A program made the translations under genes and the position numbers. The notes beneath the pieces were generated by a model that searched no databases, had not been told where the DNA came from, and worked only from the letters and a program-made list of their open reading frames with translations. From an uncultured Chlamydiae bacterium (lineage in GTDB: Bacteria > Chlamydiota > Chlamydiia > Chlamydiales > SM23-39): a stretch of 7,000 nt of DNA. Shown here piece by piece: positions 1 to 5,676 of the stretch (the first letter of the stretch is position 1; each line of letters opens with the position of its first letter). The DNA is taken from positions 1-7,000 of the forward strand of contig CAIPFQ010000083.1 in the NCBI GenBank assembly GCA_903864395.1. The letters are read 5' to 3'.

Positions 1-52
1 CTTTTTTGGGTTGGATGCCTCTGAATATTTGTTCTCGGGGGCGTTATTTAAA
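1..52. repeat. Left arm of a 52-bp inverted repeat flanking the group II intron
   Basis: The reverse complement of this stretch matches 1949-2000 at 48 of 52 positions with no gaps. The four differences fall at left positions 38, 26, 24 and 22, and the one at 38 would still form a G-U pair in RNA. The outermost bases (CTTTTTTGGG) pair exactly with the right end (CCCAAAAAAG). The repeat begins at the first base of the window, so the arm may extend further left. It could be a transposon or MITE end, or half of a large palindromic element that the intron entered. No transposase is encoded between the arms. Confidence 0.93.
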
Positions 53-56
53 CTGA

Positions 57-77
57 GAAGGGGTTAAAAACCCCTTC
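57..77 (+). repeat. Small hairpin just upstream of the intron 5' splice site
   Basis: GAAGGGGTT (57-65) pairs perfectly with AACCCCTTC (69-77) around an AAA loop, giving a 9-bp stem. It ends only 3-5 nt before the intron's GTGYG start. No T-run follows, because the intron begins there. In the intronless arrangement this hairpin would sit at the apex of the 52-bp palindrome. Class C group II introns are known to insert just after terminator-type or attC stem-loops, so this may be the recognised target structure. That role is inferred. Confidence 0.75.
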
Positions 78-402
78 CCGGTGTGCGCCTGGCATGCAGG
101 TGATCTAAGGGATGAGAGTTCCCTATGGGCTTAGTAACGAGAACCATTAGTCCTAGCAAGGGTGCCCTCCGTGAGGAGGGATCTGAAGGAAGCGACAGGA
201 CAAAAGCTGGAGAACAGAAACTAAATAAGAAGCCTCACTCAAGGGGAATCCAGTACTGGATGGAGAACCCAAAAGTTACCCGTAATTGGGGAGGGTGCAT
301 TTAGCGACGACCAGTGGAAAGATCACAGGCTTACCCAGGGAGATCTCGAAGGTTGGGATCATGGATCTCTACACGACTGGCAACAGGAGTGGAAGGTCTT
401 CG

Positions 403-450
403 AGAAGTCAGCAGAAGCCATAGTAGGCGAGAAATCGCCGAAGGGCTGAA
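403..450 (+). ncRNA. Group II intron domain III
   Basis: The segment begins GAAGTCAGCAGAAGCCATAG and ends GAAGGGCTGAAT, a pattern seen in domain III of many bacterial group II introns. It includes a clear stem GGCGA (426-430), GAAA tetraloop (431-434), TCGCC (435-439). It lies directly before the open reading frame, as expected when the protein is encoded in domain IV. The assignment rests on remembered sequence patterns and not on folding. Confidence 0.7.
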
Positions 451-483
451 TCTTTTAAGGATGGGAAACAAAGAGAGGATTTT

Positions 484-1914
484 ATGAGGATGGAGAGGCA
501 GAAAGTGGGAGGAAGTTCCCAAGACCACGATATAGGCGGAGGACACGGAATGCGATCTGCTATGTACGAGGAGCAGCAATTACTCTTTGCAATTTTCTCC
601 AAGGAAAACCCAACAGAGCAACTCATGGAAAGAATAGTGGATGCAGAGAATCTTAGGAAAGCATGCAGGAAGGTGGAAGCCAACAAGGGCTGTCCAGGAA
701 TAGATAATATGACAACCCAAGAATTGGCAGAGTGGCTGGGAAAGCACGAAGCGACGCTACAGAGAGCCTTGCTTGAGGGGAAATACACCCCCCAGCCAGT
801 GAAGGGAGTTCAAATTCCAAAACCTGATGGTGGGGTGCGTCAATTGGGCATCCCAACCGTCGTCGACAGAATGATCCAGCAAGCGATCTTTCAGGTTCTC
901 GACCCAATATTTGATCCAATATTTTCGGAACACAGTTACGAATTTCGTAAAGGAAGGAACGCGCACCAGGCTCTAAATCAAGCAGCGAAGTACGCTCAGG
1001 AAGGAAGAAAGATCGTGGTAGACATTGATTTAGAGAAATTCTTTGATCGAGTCAATCACGATATTCTCATGGGAAGGCTCGCTAGACGCATCAAGGATAA
1101 AAGACTTCTTAAACTCATACGGCGGTACCTGCAAGCTGGAATGATGAGTGAAGGAGTATGCGTCATGAGGGAAGAAGGGACTCCGCAAGGAAGCCCTTTA
1201 TCACCCCTTCTCTCGAATTTTCTCCTCGATGAACTCGATAAAGAGCTTGAAGCAAGAGGACATTGTTTCTGTCGTTACGCGGATGATTGTAACATCTACG
1301 TGAAAACGATGGAAGCAGGACAAAGGGTGATGGCATCGGTTACACGATTCCTAGAAGGGATTCTTAAGTTGAAGGTTAACAAGGAAAAGAGTTGCGTGGC
1401 ATCCACCGCGCAGCGGAAATTTCTTGGATATCGCATTTATGGACAAGGGAAGCTAATGATAGCTCCTCAAAGCATAGAGAGATTTAAGAAGAAAATCCGC
1501 GAAAGAACGAAACGCCGTATAGCTAAACCGCTGGGAGATGTAGTTAAAAGCGTTAATGCCTTAACTAGAGGATGGGTTGGATACTTTCAGCTGACAACCG
1601 GAGGGAATCTTTTAGAAAATCTCGACGGATGGGTAAGACGTAGGCTGAGAGCGATCAAACTAAAGCAGCTAAAGAAACCTCGTGCAATAGGGAAATTCCT
1701 AGAAGACCGGGGAGTTTCTCCAGAGACGAGTTGGAAAACTGCCATGTCGGGGAAGGGTATTTGGAGGCTACCTCATAGTCCTGGAGCAGATCGAGCTATG
1801 CGTAATCCATGGTTCGAGAAACTAGGCTTGCTGTCGCTACGAAAACTTTGGGAAGAGATGTCAGGGAACTTAAAAGAAACCGCCGTATACGGAACCGTAC
1901 GTACGGTGGTGTGA
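484..1914 (+). CDS. ltrA: Group II intron reverse transcriptase/maturase
   Basis: Multifunctional intron-encoded protein: it helps the intron fold and splice, then copies it into cDNA after insertion. The RT fingers/palm span about residues 47-320, with NKGCPGID (67-74), IPKPDGGVRQLGIPTVVDR (111-129), motif A with catalytic Asp182 in DLEKFFDRV, GTPQGSPLSPLL (232-243) and YADD (265-268). The thumb/maturase region follows with GWVGYF (363-368), then a basic C-terminal part with GKGIWR (423-428) and NPWFEKLGLLSL. No Cys/His HNH endonuclease follows. The sequence closely resembles the GsI-IIC (class C) RT family, usually about 420 residues. Here 476 residues arise from about 40 extra at the N-terminus and a tail reading through domain V, with the stop in domain VI. 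The 484 start has AAGAGAGG at 471-478. Met23 and Met27 are alternative starts without an equally clear ribosome site. Confidence 0.96.
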   Translation: MRMERQKVGGSSQDHDIGGGHGMRSAMYEEQQLLFAIFSKENPTEQLMERIVDAENLRKACRKVEANKGCPGIDNMTTQELAEWLGKHEATLQRALLEGKYTPQPVKGVQIPKPDGGVRQLGIPTVVDRMIQQAIFQVLDPIFDPIFSEHSYEFRKGRNAHQALNQAAKYAQEGRKIVVDIDLEKFFDRVNHDILMGRLARRIKDKRLLKLIRRYLQAGMMSEGVCVMREEGTPQGSPLSPLLSNFLLDELDKELEARGHCFCRYADDCNIYVKTMEAGQRVMASVTRFLEGILKLKVNKEKSCVASTAQRKFLGYRIYGQGKLMIAPQSIERFKKKIRERTKRRIAKPLGDVVKSVNALTRGWVGYFQLTTGGNLLENLDGWVRRRLRAIKLKQLKKPRAIGKFLEDRGVSPETSWKTAMSGKGIWRLPHSPGADRAMRNPWFEKLGLLSLRKLWEEMSGNLKETAVYGTVRTVV

Positions 1915-1949
1915 GAGGACGGAAGCCGAAAGGCTTCCTCCTACTCGAT
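1879..1949 (+). ncRNA. Group II intron domains V and VI (catalytic core and branch point)
   Basis: Domain V is 1879-1910. The lower stem 1879-1887 pairs with 1902-1910 and contains the CGC catalytic triad (1881-1883) with its G-U wobble (1882-1907). The distal stem ACG (1889-1891) pairs with CGT (1896-1898) around a GAAC loop, and there is an AC bulge at 1899-1900. Domain VI follows: GAG (1913-1915) pairs with CTC (1944-1946), AGGA (1916-1919) with TCCT (1939-1942), and GGAAGCC (1921-1927) with GGCTTCC (1932-1938) around a GAAA loop. A1943 is left bulged, as expected for the lariat branch point, 7 nt from the 3' end. All core elements look intact, so the intron is probably still able to splice. 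Confidence 0.92.
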
Positions 1950-2000
1950 TTAAATAACGCCCTCGAGAACAAATCTCCCGAGGCATCCAACCCAAAAAAG
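1949..2000. repeat. Right arm of the 52-bp inverted repeat flanking the group II intron
   Basis: Inverted partner of 1-52, with 48 of 52 positions matching. It abuts the intron 3' end; base 1949 can be counted as either intron or repeat because the arm begins TTTAAATAACG and the intron ends in T. The mismatches cluster in the middle of the arm (1975-1979), with one more at 1963. No copy of the flanking sequence that would prove a target duplication can be seen, since the left flank is outside the window. Confidence 0.93.
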
Positions 2001-2038
2001 TTGCAAAGTCGAGCTAGGTCTTTTGGGCTTCTTTTTTT
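1991..2038 (+). terminator. Possible weak intrinsic terminator spanning the repeat edge
   Basis: CCCAAAA (1991-1997, inside the right repeat arm) can pair with TTTTGGG (2021-2027), and this is followed by CTTCTTTTTTT (2028-2038). The stem is only 7 bp with a 23-nt loop that itself contains half of another inverted repeat. It could terminate transcripts from the intron side before ybhG, but the geometry is poor. Confidence 0.3.
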
Positions 2039-2055
2039 ATCTCAGCTCGACTTTG
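2004..2055. promoter_or_regulatory. 12-bp-arm inverted repeat upstream of the ybh operon
   Basis: CAAAGTCGAGCT (2004-2015) is the exact reverse complement of AGCTCGACTTTG (2044-2055), with 28 bp between. The right arm ends 31 bp before the preferred ybhG start. Possible roles are a regulator-binding site pair, a transcript hairpin in the leader, or remains of an insertion footprint beside the larger 52-bp repeats. A T-run (2032-2038) lies in the loop and not after the stem, so it is not a standard terminator. No convincing -35/-10 pair was found between 2000 and 2087. Confidence 0.55.
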
Positions 2056-2086
2056 ATTGCTAAATAGGCTATGGAACAGAGGAGAT

Positions 2087-2944
2087 ATGAAAATTGAACG
2101 CGTCCTCCTCTTAGCGATCTTGCTTGTCTGTCTAATTATAGGCGGATCTGTTTTGTCTTGGATCTACAAAGAGCCTCAAGATTCTCGTGAAATCACGCTC
2201 TATGGCAACGTCGATGTGCGCCAGGTGGACTTAGGCTTTCGGGTGTTTGGGCGGGTGGAAAAAATGCCCTTTGAAGAGGGCGATTTTGTTCCAAAAGGCG
2301 CTTTTCTGGCGTCTATTGAAGAGCAGCCCTATGCAGATCAGGTGAGAGAAGCTTTTGCGAAGATGAAAGCTTCCCGTCTCTCTTTGGAGAATGCGAAAAT
2401 CATTTACCAAAGACGGCACGCGCTGATTGAGGAGGGGGGCGTATCGCAAGAGGACTATGAAAACGCCCTGACAGCGAGAAACGTGTTGCAAGAAGACCTG
2501 AAGGGGGCGAGAGCCTCTTTAGGCGTCGCTCTGACGAATTATCACGATACAAAAGCCTATTGTCCTGCGGATGGAACTATTTTAACGCGCGTTAGGGAGC
2601 CTGGCACCGTGGTTTTACAAGGAGAACCGATTTATACCCTCTCCGTAATTTCTCCTGTATGGATTCGCGCCTATGTGCCAGAGCGGCTGCTGGGAGAGAT
2701 TTATCCTGGCATGGAAGGGGCGATTTTCACTGATACGCAGCAAGGGAAAGCCTATCGTGGAAAAATTGGATTTATTTCTCCTGTGGCTGAATTTACTCCA
2801 AAAACAGTGGAGAGCACCGAGCTGCGCACGGATCTCGTCTATCGAATTCGCGTCTATGCAGACAACCCCGATTGGGGACTCAAGCAAGGGATGCCCGTAA
2901 CGGTAAAATTGTCTCGTGGAAAACGAAATTCTGATTCGCGCTGA
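2087..2944 (+). CDS. ybhG: HlyD/EmrA-type periplasmic adaptor of a YbhGFSR exporter
   Basis: Periplasmic membrane-fusion protein that should link the inner-membrane ABC exporter to the outer envelope. The 285-residue product has an N-terminal membrane anchor (about 5-26) after MKIER. It is followed by a lipoyl-like half ending in GRVEKMPFEEGDFVPKGAFL (55-74), an alpha-hairpin (about 82-153), the second lipoyl half (TKAYCPADGTILTRVREPG, 155-173) and a beta-barrel with GFISPVAEFTPKTVES and RTDLVYRIRV (228-256), which closely follows E. coli YbhG. Start: ATG 2087 is chosen because AGAGGAG (2078-2084) precedes it, although spacing is short, and the anchor then begins at once. An in-frame TTG at 2057 would add 10 residues without a clear ribosome site. 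The helical hairpin is visibly shorter than in E. coli YbhG (about 332 residues overall). The gene overlaps ybhF by 29 bp. Confidence 0.93.
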   Translation: MKIERVLLLAILLVCLIIGGSVLSWIYKEPQDSREITLYGNVDVRQVDLGFRVFGRVEKMPFEEGDFVPKGAFLASIEEQPYADQVREAFAKMKASRLSLENAKIIYQRRHALIEEGGVSQEDYENALTARNVLQEDLKGARASLGVALTNYHDTKAYCPADGTILTRVREPGTVVLQGEPIYTLSVISPVWIRAYVPERLLGEIYPGMEGAIFTDTQQGKAYRGKIGFISPVAEFTPKTVESTELRTDLVYRIRVYADNPDWGLKQGMPVTVKLSRGKRNSDSR

Positions 2945-4580
2945 AAATCTCTCTTGGGGCACCCAAAATAAATTGGCTCTCGATGGGATTGATTTTGTCA
3001 TTCCTAAAGGGGCTTTCGTTGTTTTAGCAGGCCCCGATGGTGCTGGAAAAACCACTCTGCTTCGCCTAGTGGCCGCTCTTTTGCGCCCTACTCAGGGGGC
3101 CTTGTCTGTGTTTGGATTTGATATTGTGCACAAGGCCGAAGAAATCCATCGCCGCATTGGCTACATGCCGCAGCGCTTTGGGCTTTATGAGGATTTGACG
3201 GTTTTGCAAAACTTGCGCCTTTATGCCGATCTTCACAACGTCCTCGGAGAGGCCAGGGAAAAAGCGTTTGGTAAACTGCTTGCGATGACTCGATTAGAGC
3301 CTTTTACAAAAAGACTCGCAGGCGATCTTTCTGGAGGGATGAAACAAAAGCTCGGTCTGGCTTGCGTCCTTCTTCGCGCGCCACCGCTTCTTTTACTCGA
3401 TGAACCGAGCGTCGGGGTCGATCCGATCTCTCGGCGCGAGCTTTGGGACATGATTCAGCAATTTCATCAAAACGGCTCGACGATTTTATGGAGCAGCGCT
3501 TATCTCGATGAGGCGGAAAAAGCGGATATGACTCTTTTGCTGAGTGGAGGAAAGCTTTTGTTTGCGGGCGCGCCAGCGAAATTTAAAGAAAGAGTCGAGG
3601 GCAGGGTGTTTTTCTATCCAGACGTTTTTGAATCTCGCAGAGCCATATTGTCTAAAATTGCCGCGATGCCCGATGTAGAGGACGCTGTTTTGCAGGGGAG
3701 CGGGATTCGCGTTTTGGTCAAGGGACAAAAACACGAGGGATGGGTCGCTGAGCCGTCCCGTTTTGAAGATGCGTTCATTGATTGCTTGGGGGGACCTTCC
3801 AAGGGAAATTCGGCACTCGCTGCGCGCTGCCCTCCCTTTCCTTCCGATGGGGCGATTGCGATTGAGGCTGTGAACCTCGTGAAGCGCTTTGGTTCTTTTT
3901 GTGCGGTGGATTCTGTGAGTTTTCAGGTGCGCCGAGGGGAAATTTTTGGCCTCCTGGGGCCCAATGGCGCAGGAAAATCGACGACATTTAGAATTCTTTG
4001 CGGCCTTCTTCAGCCGACAAGCGGCACTTCATCGGTCAATGGAGTGAGCATGCAAAGCGCTTCGAGCGCAGCGAGATCCCACATCGGCTATATGGCGCAA
4101 AAATTTTCTCTCTATGGCAATTTGAGCGTGCGGCAAAATTTGGCATTTTTCTCTGGCGTTTATAGCCTGACGGGAGCTGCGAGGCGCGAGGCCATTGAGC
4201 AAATGATTGCAATTTTTGGGTTTGCAAAATTGATTGATTGTTCCGCACAGGAAATTCCTGTGGGATATAAGCAGCGCCTCGCATTGGCTTGCGCTACAAT
4301 GCATCGCCCAGAGGTACTCTTTTTGGATGAGCCGACCTCAGGGGTGGACCCGATTGAGAGGCGCTCTTTTTGGAAGCATATTAATGGACTTGCAGAGCTT
4401 GGCTGTACGATGATGGTGACTACCCATTTTATGGATGAGGCTGAGTATTGTGATCGCATTGGGTTGATGTATCAAAGTCGATTGATTCATCTCGATACAC
4501 CCGAAGCACTGAAAAAAGCGACGCATACGTCGAGCTTAGAAGAAGCTTTTATCAAATGTATCGAGTCTTGCCATGCGTAG
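2916..4580 (+). CDS. ybhF: Fused two-domain ABC transporter ATPase, YbhF-like
   Basis: Cytoplasmic ATPase powering the exporter, with both nucleotide-binding domains in one 554-residue chain. Domain 1 (about 4-225) has Walker A GPDGAGKT (39-46), Q-loop Gln86, signature LSGGMKQ (138-144), Walker B LLLLDEP (158-164) and D-loop VGVDP. The usual H-loop His is replaced by Ala195 (SSAYLDEAE). A linker (about 230-312) follows. Domain 2 (about 313-554) has Walker A GPNGAGKST (348-356), Gln395, a non-canonical signature IPVGYKQ (447-453), Walker B VLFLDEP (467-473), SGVDP and His504 in TTHFMDEAE. Asymmetry of this sort is usual in the YbhF/RbbA-like fused ATPases. The start is GTG at 2916, inside the end of ybhG; ribosome-site support is weak, so translational coupling is likely. 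It overlaps ybhS by 8 bp (ATGCGTAG). The E. coli homologue is about 578 residues, so this one is complete. Confidence 0.95.
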   Translation: MENEILIRAENLSWGTQNKLALDGIDFVIPKGAFVVLAGPDGAGKTTLLRLVAALLRPTQGALSVFGFDIVHKAEEIHRRIGYMPQRFGLYEDLTVLQNLRLYADLHNVLGEAREKAFGKLLAMTRLEPFTKRLAGDLSGGMKQKLGLACVLLRAPPLLLLDEPSVGVDPISRRELWDMIQQFHQNGSTILWSSAYLDEAEKADMTLLLSGGKLLFAGAPAKFKERVEGRVFFYPDVFESRRAILSKIAAMPDVEDAVLQGSGIRVLVKGQKHEGWVAEPSRFEDAFIDCLGGPSKGNSALAARCPPFPSDGAIAIEAVNLVKRFGSFCAVDSVSFQVRRGEIFGLLGPNGAGKSTTFRILCGLLQPTSGTSSVNGVSMQSASSAARSHIGYMAQKFSLYGNLSVRQNLAFFSGVYSLTGAARREAIEQMIAIFGFAKLIDCSAQEIPVGYKQRLALACATMHRPEVLFLDEPTSGVDPIERRSFWKHINGLAELGCTMMVTTHFMDEAEYCDRIGLMYQSRLIHLDTPEALKKATHTSSLEEAFIKCIESCHA

Positions 4581-5676
4581 GTTGTGCGCATTAATTCGCA
4601 AAGAGTTTCAACAAATTATTCGCGATTCGAGCAGTATTTTGATCAGCCTTGTTTTGCCTGCGATTCTTTTATTTATCTATGGGTATGGGATTTCTCTCGA
4701 TTACAAACATTTAAAGATTGGTCTAGTGCTGGAAGACACAGCACCGCTTGCGCAAAGATTTGCGAAAGCATTGACAAATTCTTCGTATTTTTCTGTGGAA
4801 ATTGATCGGAGAAGAGAGCCTCTTGTGGCAAAGCTTGTGGAAGGGGCAATTCGGGGGATTGTGGTCATTCCCTCGTATTTTTCGGCGTTTGTAGAGAGAA
4901 AAGATTTCGTGTCTCCGATCCAGGTGATTGCAGATGGGAGCGAGCCGAATACAGCTCATTTTGTGCAAAATTACGTCGAAGGCGCGTTTCATAATTGGAT
5001 ACGACAAGAATCGTTGGCCTCCTCTGTTGGAGGGATTTCGATAGAGACGCGCTATTGGTTTAATGAGGCGATGGAGAGTCGGTATTTTTTGATCCCAGGA
5101 TCGATTGCGTTGATTATGACGCTTGTTGGAACCCTTTTGACAGCGCTTGTGGTGGCCAGGGAGTGGGAAAGGGGGACGATGGAATCGCTCATGGCAACGC
5201 CTGTTCGCATTTATGAAATTCTTTTAGCCAAGCTGATTTCTTATTTTTTGCTGGGGCTGTTTTCTTTTTGCTTTTCGAGCGCGATTGCCCTTTTTTTGTT
5301 TCAAGTTCCGATGCGCGGCTCTTGGTGTTTGTTGACTCTTGCAACGATTTCGTTTCTTTTTGTGGCTTTGGGGTTAGGGTTGTTGATTTCAACGCTTGCG
5401 AAAAACCAATTCGCTGCGGCGCAAGCGGCCCTTATTTCCGCGTTTTTGCCAGCGTTTATGCTCTCTGGCTTTATTTTTGAAATTTCTTCGATGCCTAGGC
5501 CGATTCGTTGGCTGACCTATGTGATTCCTGCAAAATATTATGTATCTTGCCTTCAGACCCTTTTTTTAGCGGGCAATGTTTGGCGACTGATTGGCTATAA
5601 TATGGGGATAATGCTTTGCATTGGGTTGTGTTTTTTTATTTTAAATCTCCGTAAAACTGTAAAGAGGCTCGATTGA
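4573..5676 (+). CDS. ybhS: ABC-2 type permease, YbhS-like
   Basis: Inner-membrane subunit of the exporter, expected to pair with the next gene's product to form the translocation path. The 367 residues show the ABC-2 layout: one membrane segment (about 20-40), a large external domain (about 41-170) and five further segments (about 172-194, 220-243, 252-275, 283-302, 343-358). YbhS-specific stretches include LLFIYGYGISLD, PIQVIADGSEPNTAHFVQ (115-132), TRYWFNEA, VVAREWERGTMESLMATP (193-210), LISTLAKNQFAAAQ and FLPAFMLSGFIF. These match E. coli YbhS (377 residues) nearly block for block. The ATG start sits in the last codons of ybhF with no strong ribosome site, consistent with coupling. The stop TGA overlaps the TTG start of ybhR by 4 bp. 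Substrate cannot be read from the sequence; reports for E. coli YbhFSR concern drug and cation efflux. Confidence 0.94.
   Translation: MRRLCALIRKEFQQIIRDSSSILISLVLPAILLFIYGYGISLDYKHLKIGLVLEDTAPLAQRFAKALTNSSYFSVEIDRRREPLVAKLVEGAIRGIVVIPSYFSAFVERKDFVSPIQVIADGSEPNTAHFVQNYVEGAFHNWIRQESLASSVGGISIETRYWFNEAMESRYFLIPGSIALIMTLVGTLLTALVVAREWERGTMESLMATPVRIYEILLAKLISYFLLGLFSFCFSSAIALFLFQVPMRGSWCLLTLATISFLFVALGLGLLISTLAKNQFAAAQAALISAFLPAFMLSGFIFEISSMPRPIRWLTYVIPAKYYVSCLQTLFLAGNVWRLIGYNMGIMLCIGLCFFILNLRKTVKRLD

Larger units (their letters stand above)
83..1949 (+). mobile_element. Group II intron (ribozyme plus internal RT/maturase gene)
   Basis: A self-splicing retroelement that moves by reverse-splicing into DNA followed by reverse transcription. 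The 5' end reads GTGTGCGCC, so both GTGTG at 81 and GTGCG at 83 fit the GUGYG consensus; 83 is preferred by analogy with introns starting GUGCGCC. The 3' end is set by domain VI: branch-point A1943 lies 7 nt before a 3' end of CGAT at 1949. Bases 83-483 carry no gene but are ribozyme domains I to early IV, including the hairpin CCCTCC-GTGA-GGAGGG (165-180) and a 14-bp palindrome at 248-261. The intron is rich in A and G on this strand and its RT uses many AGA/AGG codons, unlike the ybh genes, which suggests acquisition. The lack of an endonuclease and the CGC triad fit class C and related ORF classes; the exact class cannot be settled by reading. Confidence 0.93.

Noticed and set aside
408..788. 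Minus-strand 126-codon frame over the intron
   Set aside because: It is the complement of ribozyme domains III/IV and the RT gene start, low in protein-like features, and overlaps a certain gene.
1809..2063. Plus-strand 84-codon frame overlapping the RT end, domain V/VI and the right repeat
   Set aside because: It reads through ribozyme domains V and VI (NRRIRNRTYGGVRGR is translated catalytic RNA) and through both inverted repeats. It overlaps the RT gene and has no family features.
2057..2086. TTG start for ybhG adding 10 residues
   Set aside because: It begins right at the end of an inverted repeat arm, has no ribosome site, and places 15 residues before the membrane anchor. ATG 2087 with AGAGGAG is better.
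2615..3055. Minus-strand 146-codon frame over ybhG/ybhF
   Set aside because: It is a shadow of two well-supported overlapping genes on the plus strand.
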